From Variovorax atrisoli 110B (GTDB lineage Bacteria > Pseudomonadota > Gammaproteobacteria > Burkholderiales > Burkholderiaceae_C), in contig NZ_KB907453.1 in assembly GCF_000382045.1 (NCBI RefSeq), positions 248,001 through 312,000 on the forward strand: DNA of 64,000 bases. The letters run 5' to 3'. Made by a program: the position numbers and the translations under genes. Shown here piece by piece: positions 24,678-32,983 of the stretch. The number at the start of each line of letters is the position of its first letter. The stretch's first letter is position 1. The notes beneath the pieces were generated by a model. That model searched no databases, had not been told where the DNA came from, and saw only the letters and a list, made by a program, of their open reading frames with translations.

Positions 24678-26069
24678 GTGCGTTCCCTGCTGCTGCGCCT
24701 CTACGGCGCCTTCACCACTGTCGTGCAACCGCTCGTGCGCCGCAAGCTGCGGCGCCGCGCGCAGGCCGAGCCGGGCTACGGCGTGGCGGTGGAGGAGCGC
24801 TTCGGCTACTACGACGAAGCCATCACCGGGCATGCCCAGTGCTGGGTGCATGCGGTCTCGCTCGGTGAGACGCGCGCGGCCGCGATCCTGATCGCCGAGC
24901 TGCGCCGGCAGTACCCCGGCGTGCCGATCCTGCTCACGCACGGTACCGCCACCGGTCGCGAGGAAGGTGCCAAGCTGCTGGAGCCGGGCGACACGCAGGT
25001 CTGGCAGCCGTGGGACACGCCTGGCGCCGTACGCCGATTCCTCGACCGCTTCCAGCCGCGCATCGGCGTGCTGATGGAAACCGAGGTCTGGCCCGAGCTG
25101 ACTGCCGCCTGCGCCGAACGCCGCATTCCGCTCGTGCTGGCCAATGCGCGCCTCAACGAGAAGTCGCTGGCGGCGGCGGAGCGCCTTGCATGGCTGGCGC
25201 GGCCCGCCTATTCGTCTCTCACGGCCGTGTGGGCGCAGACCGAGGCCGATGCGCACCGGCTGGTGTCGCTCGGCGCCAAGGTGGCCGGCATCTACGGCAA
25301 CCTGAAGTTCGACGCCACGCCCGATGCGCGTCAGCTCACCGCCGCTGCCTCGCTGCGCGAGCGCCTGCCCAAGCCGATGGTGGTGCTCGCAAGCTCGCGC
25401 GACGGCGAGGAGCGCATGCTGCTCGAAGTGCTCAAGCGTTTCGGCGCGACGTCGCCGGTGCCGCCGGAGCAGGGCGCGATCCGCTCGATCGCCAAGCGCG
25501 TGCATGACGTGCAATGGATGATCGTGCCGCGCCATCCGCAGCGTTTCGACGAGGTCGCGGCGCTGATCGAGGCCGAGGGCTTCGCGGTGGCGCGCCGCAG
25601 TGCGGCGGGCCAGCCGTCCGATGCCGAGATCTGGCTCGGCGATTCGCTGGGCGAGATGGCGCTCTATTACGGCCTGGCCGACGTGGCGTTGCTCGGCGGC
25701 AGCTTCGAGCCGCTGGGCGGGCAGAACCTGATCGAGCCGGCGGCCTGCGGCTGCCCGGTGGTCATGGGCCCGTCCACGTTCAACTTCGCCGAGGCAGCGC
25801 AGCTCTCGCTGGCCGCGGGTGCATCGCTGCGCGTCGAAGGCATGGAGCAGGCCGTCACTGCGGCGCTGAAGCTGGTCGAGAACCCCGAGCGCCGCGCCGC
25901 GATGGCGCAGGCCGCGCTGGCGTTCTCCTCATCGAACCGCGGCGCGGCCGAGCGCACGGCGGCGGCAGTGCTGGCGATTGCGCAGGCGGCCGAGCCGGTG
26001 GACACGGTGAATGCGCCGCTGGACGGCGATCCGCAACAACCGCCGCGCGCGGAACCCACGCTGGATTGA
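24678..26069 (+). CDS. waaA: 3-deoxy-D-manno-octulosonic acid (Kdo) transferase
   Basis: WaaA (KdtA) adds Kdo residues to lipid A at the inner face of the cytoplasmic membrane. The 463-residue GT-B glycosyltransferase begins with a hydrophobic/basic membrane-associating segment (about 1-28). The catalytic glutamate E64 is in VHAVSLGETRAA; THGTATGREEG, METEVWPEL and LLGGSFEPLGGQNLIEPAACGCPVVMGP are the other signature stretches. Translation appears to start at GTG (24678). The C-terminal 25 residues are Pro/Asp-rich and variable. It is convergent with the TolC-like gene, separated by a repeat element. Confidence 0.96.
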   Translation: MRSLLLRLYGAFTTVVQPLVRRKLRRRAQAEPGYGVAVEERFGYYDEAITGHAQCWVHAVSLGETRAAAILIAELRRQYPGVPILLTHGTATGREEGAKLLEPGDTQVWQPWDTPGAVRRFLDRFQPRIGVLMETEVWPELTAACAERRIPLVLANARLNEKSLAAAERLAWLARPAYSSLTAVWAQTEADAHRLVSLGAKVAGIYGNLKFDATPDARQLTAAASLRERLPKPMVVLASSRDGEERMLLEVLKRFGATSPVPPEQGAIRSIAKRVHDVQWMIVPRHPQRFDEVAALIEAEGFAVARRSAAGQPSDAEIWLGDSLGEMALYYGLADVALLGGSFEPLGGQNLIEPAACGCPVVMGPSTFNFAEAAQLSLAAGASLRVEGMEQAVTAALKLVENPERRAAMAQAALAFSSSNRGAAERTAAAVLAIAQAAEPVDTVNAPLDGDPQQPPRAEPTLD

Positions 26070-26079
26070 ATTGCCTCTG

Positions 26080-26192
26080 GCTCCTTCCCCCAGAGGGGGA
26101 AGGTTGGGATGGGGCAAGTGCCCAACGAGCGCTGCGAATGGGTTAAAGCCACGGTGCCCCCACCCCGACCCTCCGCCGGGAGGGGAGGGAGA
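26080..26192 (+). repeat. Intergenic repeat family B, copy 1
   Basis: The element starts CTCCTTCCCCCAGAGGGGGA, continues GGTTGGGATGGGGCAAG, and ends with CCCCCACCCCGACCCTCCGC followed by GGGAGGGGAGGGAG. Its ends can pair with each other and each end has its own local hairpin (for example CTTCCCCC-AGA-GGGGGAAG). A second copy in opposite orientation lies at 32838-32950. It fills the gap between the convergent waaA and TolC-like genes and may end transcription from both sides. Confidence 0.75.
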
Positions 26193-26206
26193 AAAATCCA
26201 ACTGGC

Positions 26207-27766
26207 TCAGCGCACGGGCGGATTCACGATCACCGGCGGCACGGGCGCCGTCGGCATCGTCGGTGCGGGCGGATTGAACTGCGGCGTCTGCACCGGCGGG
26301 ATCGCGGGGATGCTCGGCGGCGTCGCGGGCACAACGGGTGTCGTGGTCGTCGTCGTGCCGCGGTCGGGGCCGATGGCCGGCGGCACGGCCGGCACGCTGC
26401 CGCTGCTGGCCAGCGTCGCGTTGATCGCGTTCATGTCGTCCACGGTCAGCGTGCCGTTGGCCTGGCGCAGCTTCAGGTTGCCCAGCAGCACGTTGTAGCG
26501 CGCCTGCGCGAGGTCGCGCTTGGTCTGGTAGAGCTGGCTCTGCGAGTTCAGCACGTCGATGTTGATGCGCACGCCCACCTGGTAGCCGAGCCGGTTGGCG
26601 TCGAGCGCGCTCTGGCTCGAGGCCTCGGCGGCTTCCAGCGCCTTCACCTGCCCCGCCCCTGAAACGAGCCCGAGGTAGGCCGCGCGCGTGGCCTGCGCCA
26701 CGCTGCGGCGCGTGCCTTCGAGCACGCTGCGCGACTGGTCTTCGAGCGCCAGCGTTTCCTTGATGCGGTTCTCGGTGGCGAAGCCGGCGAACAGCGGCAG
26801 GTTGAAGGTGACGCCCACCGTGGCCGCGTTGACGCGCGTGCCCACGGTACTCGTGCTGGTTCCGGTCGGATTGCGCGTGACGTTGTAGCCCAGGTTGGCG
26901 TCCAGCGTGGGCTTGTGGCCGGCCTTGGCTTTCTCCACTTCGAGCCCGGCCACGTCCAGGCCCAGGCGGGCCTGCCGGATGGAGGGATGCGCCTCGTCGG
27001 CCTGCGAGACCCATGCGTTGATGTCTGCGGGCGTCGCCGTCGGCAGCACCACGGGCACGGCGAGCGGCACCGGCACGCTGCCGGGACGGCCGACCAGCTG
27101 GTCGAGCACCACCTTCTTCACCTGCAGGTCGTTCTCCGCGGCGATCTCCTGGGCGATCACCAGGTCGTAGCGGGCCTGGGCCTCGCGCGAATCGGTGATG
27201 GTGGAGGTGCCCACCTCGAAGTTGCGCTTGGCCGATGCCAGCTGCTCGGCCACGGCCACCTTCTGCGCGCGCACGAGCGCCAGGCTGTCCTGGCTCGCGA
27301 GCACGTCGAAGTAGGCCTGGCTCACGCGCACGATCAGGTCCTGCTCGGCGATGGTGAGCACCGCCTGGGCGATGTCGGCCTGGCGCTTGCCCTGCTCGTA
27401 GGTGGCCCAGTTCGCGGGCCGGTACAGCGGCTGGGTGGCGTTGATGCCGATGTTCTGCGTGTTGAAGTCGCGCGAGGCGGAGCTGCCCCGGCTGGTGCCG
27501 GTGAGGGTGTCGATGTCCAGGTCGCTGCGCGTGACGCCTGCGGTGAGGCCCACGGCGGGCAGGATGCCAGCCTTGGCCTGCGCGGCGCGCGCGATGCTCG
27601 CGTCGTACTGGGCCCGTGCGCCCTGGTACGTGGCGTCGAAGCCGCGGGCGGATTCGTAGAGTTCGTTCAGTGTCTGGGCCTGGGTCAGGGCCGGCGATGC
27701 GAGCAGGACTGCGAAGGTGGTTGCGAGTGCTGCGGAAAGAGGCGAAAGCCGGGGCCTGGAAGGCAT
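26207..27766 (-). CDS. TolC-family outer-membrane efflux channel
   Basis: A 519-residue type I secretion/efflux outer-membrane protein (TIGR01844-like). A signal peptide (about 1-32, ending LTQAQT) is followed by two OEP repeats: LNELYESARGFDATYQGARAQYDASIARA opens the first, and AHPSIRQARLGLDVAGLEVEKAKAGHKPTLDANLGY the second. The channel would join an RND, MFS or ABC pump to the outside. Unusually, the last 65 or so residues form a Pro/Thr/Val-rich tail with a run of six Thr, with no resemblance to the usual TolC C-end. It is the third gene of a pcm-like/rhodanese/tolC operon. Confidence 0.94.
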   Translation of the reverse strand: MPSRPRLSPLSAALATTFAVLLASPALTQAQTLNELYESARGFDATYQGARAQYDASIARAAQAKAGILPAVGLTAGVTRSDLDIDTLTGTSRGSSASRDFNTQNIGINATQPLYRPANWATYEQGKRQADIAQAVLTIAEQDLIVRVSQAYFDVLASQDSLALVRAQKVAVAEQLASAKRNFEVGTSTITDSREAQARYDLVIAQEIAAENDLQVKKVVLDQLVGRPGSVPVPLAVPVVLPTATPADINAWVSQADEAHPSIRQARLGLDVAGLEVEKAKAGHKPTLDANLGYNVTRNPTGTSTSTVGTRVNAATVGVTFNLPLFAGFATENRIKETLALEDQSRSVLEGTRRSVAQATRAAYLGLVSGAGQVKALEAAEASSQSALDANRLGYQVGVRINIDVLNSQSQLYQTKRDLAQARYNVLLGNLKLRQANGTLTVDDMNAINATLASSGSVPAVPPAIGPDRGTTTTTTPVVPATPPSIPAIPPVQTPQFNPPAPTMPTAPVPPVIVNPPVR

Positions 27767-27788
27767 TGAACGTCCTTGGGGGAAAGAA

Positions 27789-28124
27789 TCAGTAGCGCGG
27801 GACCGTAGGGTCGTGCGACGACCAGGCGTCGATGCCGCCTGCCACGTTGGCGAGCTGGTCAAAGCCGTTCTGGTTCAGGAAGGCGGCCACGCGCTGGCTG
27901 CGCGCGCCGTGATGGCACAGGCATGCGATGCGTTGGCCGTCATTCAGCTCGGCCAGCCGCCCGGGGATCTCGTTCATCGGAATCGCCACCAGGGTGAAGC
28001 CCTGGGGCGTGACGCTAGCCGTCTGCAGCTCCCAGGGCTCGCGCACGTCGAGCAGCACGGGGGCTGCGTCGGCGTTCTGTGCGAACCAGGCGGCGAGGTC
28101 GGCGGGGCGGACTTGGTCGATCAT
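27789..28124 (-). CDS. Single-domain rhodanese-like sulfurtransferase
   Basis: A 111-residue rhodanese domain. VLLDVREPWEL (about 23-33) is the CH2A-type motif, and the active-site loop is C70-HHGARS, which can carry a persulfide; a second cysteine C68 precedes it. It has no signal peptide, so it acts in the cytoplasm, probably in sulfur transfer or thiol redox. It lies 19 bases after the pcm-like gene and 22 bases before the TolC gene on the same strand. This order is, to my knowledge, common in Burkholderiales. Confidence 0.94.
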   Translation of the reverse strand: MIDQVRPADLAAWFAQNADAAPVLLDVREPWELQTASVTPQGFTLVAIPMNEIPGRLAELNDGQRIACLCHHGARSQRVAAFLNQNGFDQLANVAGGIDAWSSHDPTVPRY

Positions 28125-28143
28125 GCTCGTGTCAACCGTCGGC

Positions 28144-28821
28144 TCAGAACGCGAAGCGCGAGGGCTCGGGGAAGTTCAGCAGGCGCGGGGCCATCGTGTC
28201 CCAGGGCTGGATCGTGTCCCACTTGCTCTCGCTGGTGCGTGTGACGAAGTGGGCGCGCATCATCGGCTCTTCGCCCACGATGGCCGAGAGGCGGCCGCCG
28301 ACCTTCAGCGATCCGAGCAGGTTCTGCGGAATGCGCGCGACGGAGCCGCTGAGCACGATCACGTCGAAACTGGGACCGCTGGGCAGCGGCACGGAGCCGT
28401 CGGCATGGCGCACTTCGACGTTGGTCACGCCGTTGCGGTGCAGCGTCTCGGCGGCGCGGGCGGCCAGCACGGGGTTGATCTCCAGCGACAGCACCTGGGC
28501 GGCGCGGGCGCCCAGCAGGGCGGCCATGAAGCCGGAGCCGGTGCCGATCTCGAGCACGGTCTCGTGCTTCTTGATGTGCAGGTCCTGCAGCGTGCGGGCC
28601 TCGACCTTGGGCGACAGCATGATCTCGCCGGGCACGGAGCCGTCGAGCAGCGGCAGTTCCATGTCGAAGAACGAGAGGGTGCGGTGCGCTTCGGGCACGT
28701 AGTCCTCGCGGTGGATCTGGGCCAGCAGCTCGAGGATGTCGTTGTCGAGCACGTCCCAGGGGCGGATCTGCTGCTCGATCATGTTGAAGCGCAAGCGCTC
28801 GAGGGTGGGGGTGGGGTTCAT
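28144..28821 (-). CDS. Protein-L-isoaspartate O-methyltransferase family protein
   Basis: A 225-residue SAM-dependent methyltransferase of the PCMT family (PF01135). The SAM-binding motif is VLEIGTGSGFMAALLG (about 88-103); LSLEINPVLAARA is motif II. RFNMIEQQIRPWDVLD is the usual N-terminal stretch of this betaproteobacterial branch, which differs from classical Pcm and may not repair isoaspartate. First gene of the operon pcm-like/rhodanese/tolC. The regulator gene downstream of msrA's promoter region lies just upstream, on the same strand. Confidence 0.85.
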   Translation of the reverse strand: MNPTPTLERLRFNMIEQQIRPWDVLDNDILELLAQIHREDYVPEAHRTLSFFDMELPLLDGSVPGEIMLSPKVEARTLQDLHIKKHETVLEIGTGSGFMAALLGARAAQVLSLEINPVLAARAAETLHRNGVTNVEVRHADGSVPLPSGPSFDVIVLSGSVARIPQNLLGSLKVGGRLSAIVGEEPMMRAHFVTRTSESKWDTIQPWDTMAPRLLNFPEPSRFAF

Positions 28822-28842
28822 GGCGTGGCTTTCCTTGTGGGC

Positions 28843-29565
28843 TCAGGACAAACCTTCAATTTTAGGTGCCGCCGGTGACACCACCGGTTCGGTCGGCCTT
28901 CCGGGGCGCACGCTGAGCCCGTTGATCACCACTTCGGCCTGGGTCGCCAGGTATTTTTCGGGGTCGAGCGCCGCGGCACCGTCGACGCAGACCATGGCCG
29001 AATGCTTCCAGAGCATGAGAAAGACCATGGGCGCGACCACCGAGTAGATGGCGTGGTCGATGTCCATGGGAGCGAACTCGCCGCTGTCGATGCCGCGCTG
29101 GAAGATGCGCCGCAGCAGCTCGTGGCCGGGCCGGACCACCTGCTCGCGATAGAACTCCGCGAGCCCGGGGAAATTGGCGCCTTCGCTCATCATGAGCTTG
29201 GTCAGCCCCGAGGCCTGGGTCTTGCCCACGCGCTCCCACCATACGTTCATGCAGTAGCGCAGCATGTCGGCGGTGGTGCCCTCGAAGGCCTCGAACTCGG
29301 CATTCCACTCGGTGAAACGGCCGCCGAGGTTCTCCATGACCACGGCCTTGAAGAGCTCTTCCTTGCTCGGGAAGTACAGGAAGAGGGTGCCCTTGGAAAC
29401 CCCGGCGCGCGCCGCCACTTCCTCTGAGCGTGTCGCTGCAAAGCCTTTTTCCACGAAGAGATCGAGCGCGGCCGCCAGCAGTTCGCCGGGGCGCGCCTCC
29501 TTCCGGCGCTCGCGCTTGGCGCGCACCGGGCAGATCTTGTCGACGAGGGAACGGGAGGGGGACAT
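28843..29565 (-). CDS. TetR-family regulator (AcrR-like)
   Basis: A 240-residue TetR regulator. HTH in residues about 28-70 (LFVEKGFAATRSEEVAARAGVSKGTLFLYFPSKEELF), C-terminal TetR_C domain to about 220, then a Pro-rich tail. The ATG at 29565 was chosen because the promoter and dyad lie just upstream. It is read toward pcm-like/rhodanese/tolC with a 21-base gap to the pcm-like start at 28821, so it could lead that operon and regulate the efflux channel gene. It diverges from msrA. Confidence 0.92.
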   Translation of the reverse strand: MSPSRSLVDKICPVRAKRERRKEARPGELLAAALDLFVEKGFAATRSEEVAARAGVSKGTLFLYFPSKEELFKAVVMENLGGRFTEWNAEFEAFEGTTADMLRYCMNVWWERVGKTQASGLTKLMMSEGANFPGLAEFYREQVVRPGHELLRRIFQRGIDSGEFAPMDIDHAIYSVVAPMVFLMLWKHSAMVCVDGAAALDPEKYLATQAEVVINGLSVRPGRPTEPVVSPAAPKIEGLS

Positions 29566-29568
29566 GTT

Positions 29569-29618
29569 ATTAATGACTCGCGGGTTAGTAATGTAGTGAC
29601 CGACATCCGTCACGTCAA
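29569..29618 (-). promoter_or_regulatory. Promoter and dyad of the TetR gene
   Basis: On the minus strand TTGACG (29618-29613), 17 bases and TACATT (29595-29590) form a good sigma-70 promoter for the regulator gene starting at 29565. An imperfect dyad ATTAATGA-N8-TTAGTAAT (29569-29592) covers the -10 element and the expected transcription start, a typical place for TetR autorepression. Confidence 0.6.
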
Positions 29619-29667
29619 GCCGCGACAATATCGGGTTCGTCTTTTCAACCTCCTCCGGAGCCGCACC

Positions 29668-30219
29668 ATGTCCTCTTCATCGCCGACCACCGAAACCATC
29701 GTGCTGGGCGGGGGCTGCTTCTGGTGCACCGAAGCGGTCTTCGACCGGGTGCAGGGCGTGCTCGACGTCGAATCGGGCTACAGCAACGGCCAGGCCGTCA
29801 ACCCGACCTACGAGCAGGTCTGCACCGGCCGCACCGGGCACGCCGAGGTGGTCAAGCTCGAATTCGACCCGGCGCAGATCAGCCTGCGAGACATCCTCGA
29901 GATCTTCTTCGTCGTGCACGACCCGACCACGCTCAACCGCCAGGGCAACGACGTCGGCACCCAGTACCGCAGCGGCATCTACTACATCGACGACGCCCAG
30001 AAGCAGGTGGCCCAGGACGTGATCCGCGAGATCGAGGCCAGCAAGACCTACTCCTCGCCCGTGGTCACCGAGGTGGCGCCGCTGGCCAACTACTCGACGG
30101 CCGAGGCCTATCACCAGGACTACTTCCTGAACCATCCGAACCAGGGCTACTGCGCCTTCGTCGTGGGCCCGAAGGTCGAGAAGTTCCAGAAGACCTTCGC
30201 ATCGCGCGTCAAGGCCTGA
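29668..30219 (+). CDS. msrA: Peptide-methionine (S)-S-oxide reductase
   Basis: MsrA reduces methionine-S-sulfoxide in proteins and free methionine. The 183-residue protein has the active-site motif GGGCFWCTEAVF with catalytic C17 and C20, then the GYSNGQAVNPTYEQVCTGRTGHAEVVKLEFDP stretch, and a C-terminal GYCAFVV resolving-cysteine region. No signal peptide, so cytoplasmic. The start at 29668 is preceded by CTCCTCCGGAG, a usable ribosome-binding site; a longer upstream frame is less likely. It diverges from a TetR gene. Confidence 0.96.
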   Translation: MSSSSPTTETIVLGGGCFWCTEAVFDRVQGVLDVESGYSNGQAVNPTYEQVCTGRTGHAEVVKLEFDPAQISLRDILEIFFVVHDPTTLNRQGNDVGTQYRSGIYYIDDAQKQVAQDVIREIEASKTYSSPVVTEVAPLANYSTAEAYHQDYFLNHPNQGYCAFVVGPKVEKFQKTFASRVKA

Positions 30220-30257
30220 AGGCCTGACGCGCCGAACGGCCCGAACCCGCCTCTTCC

Positions 30258-30638
30258 GTGCACCTCGCCATCCGACAGTCCAGACCCCGCTCGACCCGCG
30301 CGCTCGTGGTCGTGCTTGCGGTCGCGCTGTGGTTCGCGGGCACGCTGGGGCTGATGCACCGATCGCTGCACGTGCCGGGCCTGCCGGCCGCCGCGGCGCA
30401 GGCCGCGCAGATCGTCCACAAGCACACGGCTCATCACCTGGCCAGCCTGTTCGGCGATCACACCGATGCCGAGTGCCGGCTGTACGACCAGCTCTCCCAC
30501 GGCTCGGCCATGCCCGGCGTGCCGTTGCTGGTGCTGCCGATGCTGCTGCCGTCGGCCACCTTCGCTTTCCTGCAGGGCGAGGCGCTCGCCCGCTGGGTCG
30601 CGCTCTTCGACGCGCGCGGCCCGCCTTCCACTCGCTGA
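30258..30638 (+). CDS. Small His-rich membrane protein upstream of a TonB receptor
   Basis: A 126-residue protein I do not recognise by name. It starts at GTG and has one hydrophobic helix near residues 15-32, a His-rich segment (H34, H38, H54, H56, H59, H60, H68, H81 plus C73), and a second hydrophobic stretch near 87-104. The topology suggests a periplasmic His-rich loop. It lies 84 bases before a TonB-dependent receptor on the same strand, so a metal-binding role beside metal uptake is plausible but inferred. The start is unsure because no Shine-Dalgarno sequence is evident. Confidence 0.65.
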   Translation: MHLAIRQSRPRSTRALVVVLAVALWFAGTLGLMHRSLHVPGLPAAAAQAAQIVHKHTAHHLASLFGDHTDAECRLYDQLSHGSAMPGVPLLVLPMLLPSATFAFLQGEALARWVALFDARGPPSTR

Positions 30639-30722
30639 ATCCCCTTGTGTTCCGGCTGCTGCTGCACCCGCCTTGCGCGCGGTGGCGGCTGGTCGTTCCT
30701 TGATTCACCGAGTGTCCTTTTC

Positions 30723-32825
30723 ATGACCCCCAATTTCCGTCGCAACGCCATCGGCGTTGCCGTTCTTTCGCTCGCCTCCTTTGCAAGCATGGCCCAGGCA
30801 CAGGATCCCGCGCAGGTCCAGCAGGCCCAACCCGCCGACGCCGCGAGCCTGCGCGAGATCACCGTCACCGGCAATCCGCTGGGCGCCACCGACCTGATCG
30901 CGCCCACCACGGCGCTGTCGGGCGACAAGCTGCTGCTGCGTTCCCAATCGACCCTCGGCGAGACGCTGGACAACGTGCCGGGCGTGAGCAGCAGCTACTT
31001 CGGCCCCAACGCCAGCCGGCCGATCATCCGCGGCCAGGACGGCGACCGCATCCGTATCCTGCAGAACGGCGGCGCCGCGCCCGACGCCTCCGCGCTCAGC
31101 TACGACCATGCCGTGCCCGTCGATGCGCTGGTCACCGAGCGCATCGAGGTGCTGCGCGGCCCCTCGGCGCTGCAGTACGGCGGCAGCGCCGTGGGCGGCG
31201 TGGTCAACGTGATCGACAACCGCATTCCCTCCGAGCCCATCAACGGTTTCGGCGGCCGCGCCGACCTGGGCTATTCCACCGGCAACAAGGAGAAGAACGG
31301 CGGCGTGGTGCTCGAAGGCGGCAACGACCGCTTCGCGGTGCATGTCGATGCCTTCAACCGCGACTCCAAGGACGTCTCGGTGCCGATCACGCTCGAATGC
31401 AGCAAGCCCGGCTCGCCCTGGACGGCGCGCAAGATCTGCAACTCGGCCAACGAGGCCAGCGGCGGCGCGCTCGGCGGCACGCTGTTCTTCGACCAGGGCT
31501 ACATCGGCGCCTCGGTCAGCAGCTACCGCAGCAAGTACGGCACGGTGGCCGAAGACGACGTGACCATCAACATGAAGTCCGACCGCTACGCGCTCGAAGG
31601 CGAGTGGCGGCCGGGCGGCTTCATCAGCAGCATCCACGCCAAGCTCAGCCACACCGACTACCGCCACACCGAGTTCGAGGGCGGCACGCCCGGCACCACC
31701 TTCTCGAACATGAGCAACGACCTGCGCATCGAGGCGCGCCACCAGAAGATCGGCAACTTCGAGGGCCTGGTCGGCTTCAGCAGCGAGACCAACCGCTTCG
31801 CCGCCGACGGCGAGGAGGCCTTCGCGCCGCACAGCCGCACGCGCTCGAACGCGTTCTTCCTGCACGAGGAATACGGCACTTCGTGGGGCCGCCTGAGCTT
31901 CGGCGCGCGCACCGAGCAGGTCCGCATCCGCTCGCTGGGCTATCCGGACGATCCGACGGTCACGCGCTTTGCCATCGGCGAGCGCACCTTCAACCCGCAC
32001 AGCGCTGCATTCGGTGCGCTGGTCAACCTCGCGCCGCAGTGGCAGCTGACCTCGAACCTCGCCTATACCGAGCGCGCGCCCAAGGACTACGAGCTGCTGG
32101 CCAACGGTCCGCACGTGGCGACGGGTGCATGGGAAGTGGGCGATCCGAACCTGAAGAAGGAGAAGTCCACCGGCTTCGACCTGGGCGCGCAATGGAAGTC
32201 GGGCCCCAACACCGCCCGCGTCAATGCCTACGTCACGCGCTTTCGCAACTACATCGGCCTGACCGCGACGGGGCGCAGCCTCGACGAGGAGGGCAACGTG
32301 GCCGAACCCGGCGCCGCCGACACGCTGGCCGAGTACGTCTACGGCGGCGTGCGCGCGCGCTTCACCGGCATCGAGGCCAACGGCAACCTGCGCCTGCTGG
32401 GCTCGGACGGCTTCGCACGCATGGACGATGCGGGCACGCTCGACCTGGAATGGCGCGGCGACATCGTGCGCGCCAAGAACCTCGATACCGGCGAGCCGCT
32501 GCCGCGCATCGCGCCGCTGCGCCTTGGGGCCACGCTGGCCTACAACAACGGCCCCTGGGGCGCGCGCTTCGGCTTCGACTACAACGCGGCGCAGCACCGC
32601 GTGCCCTCCGTGGGCGCGCGCGAGACGGATGCCTACACGCTGTGGAACGCCGCCATCACCTACCGCATGAAGGTGCAGCGCGCCAACCTCACCTGGTATG
32701 CGCGCATGGACAACATCACGAACAAGCTGGCCTACAGCGCGACTTCGATCCTGACGACGACCGTGTATCCGAACGCGCCGCTGCCGGGGCGCACGCTGAA
32801 GGTTGGTCTGCGCGTGACGTTCTGA
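30723..32825 (+). CDS. TonB-dependent outer-membrane receptor, ZnuD-like
   Basis: A 700-residue TonB-dependent receptor. A signal peptide ends ASMAQAQ (about residue 24), the plug runs from about 45 to 165 (LREITVTGNPLG, ETLDNVPGVSSSYFG, RIEVLRGPSALQYGGSAVGGVVNVID), and the 22-strand barrel ends in VGLRVTF. A loop with two cysteines (LECSKPG...KICNSA) could form a disulfide, as in the neisserial zinc receptor ZnuD. The upstream His-rich gene supports metal uptake, but I found no Zur- or Fur-like site upstream, so the substrate is not certain. The ATG at 30723 was chosen for the signal peptide. Confidence 0.88.
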   Translation: MTPNFRRNAIGVAVLSLASFASMAQAQDPAQVQQAQPADAASLREITVTGNPLGATDLIAPTTALSGDKLLLRSQSTLGETLDNVPGVSSSYFGPNASRPIIRGQDGDRIRILQNGGAAPDASALSYDHAVPVDALVTERIEVLRGPSALQYGGSAVGGVVNVIDNRIPSEPINGFGGRADLGYSTGNKEKNGGVVLEGGNDRFAVHVDAFNRDSKDVSVPITLECSKPGSPWTARKICNSANEASGGALGGTLFFDQGYIGASVSSYRSKYGTVAEDDVTINMKSDRYALEGEWRPGGFISSIHAKLSHTDYRHTEFEGGTPGTTFSNMSNDLRIEARHQKIGNFEGLVGFSSETNRFAADGEEAFAPHSRTRSNAFFLHEEYGTSWGRLSFGARTEQVRIRSLGYPDDPTVTRFAIGERTFNPHSAAFGALVNLAPQWQLTSNLAYTERAPKDYELLANGPHVATGAWEVGDPNLKKEKSTGFDLGAQWKSGPNTARVNAYVTRFRNYIGLTATGRSLDEEGNVAEPGAADTLAEYVYGGVRARFTGIEANGNLRLLGSDGFARMDDAGTLDLEWRGDIVRAKNLDTGEPLPRIAPLRLGATLAYNNGPWGARFGFDYNAAQHRVPSVGARETDAYTLWNAAITYRMKVQRANLTWYARMDNITNKLAYSATSILTTTVYPNAPLPGRTLKVGLRVTF

Positions 32826-32837
32826 CCGGTGTTGTTT

Positions 32838-32950
32838 CTCCCTCCCCCGCTGTGGGAGGGCAGGGGTGGGGGCAAGCGGCCTTGATGGGAGCCTGGCTTC
32901 TGCAAGCGCGCCTGCCCCCGTCCCAACCTTCCCCCAGCGGGGGAAGGAGC
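32838..32950 (-). repeat. Intergenic repeat family B, copy 2 (inverted)
   Basis: Read on the minus strand, this copy is GCTCCTTCCCCCGCTGGGGG, then GGTTGGGACGGGGGCA, ending CCCCCACCCCTGCCCTCCC and GGGGGAGGGAG, matching the element at 26080-26192 block for block. It lies just after the TonB receptor stop codon and before the AEC carrier gene. The two terminal hairpins could stop transcription of the receptor gene. Confidence 0.75.
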
Positions 32951-32983
32951 AAGACAGCCGCACCCCTCGGCTATCCTCGCCGG

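Noticed and set aside
30640..30722. A Zur or Fur box before the TonB receptor
   Set aside because: I looked for an AT-rich palindrome and found none that fits either consensus.
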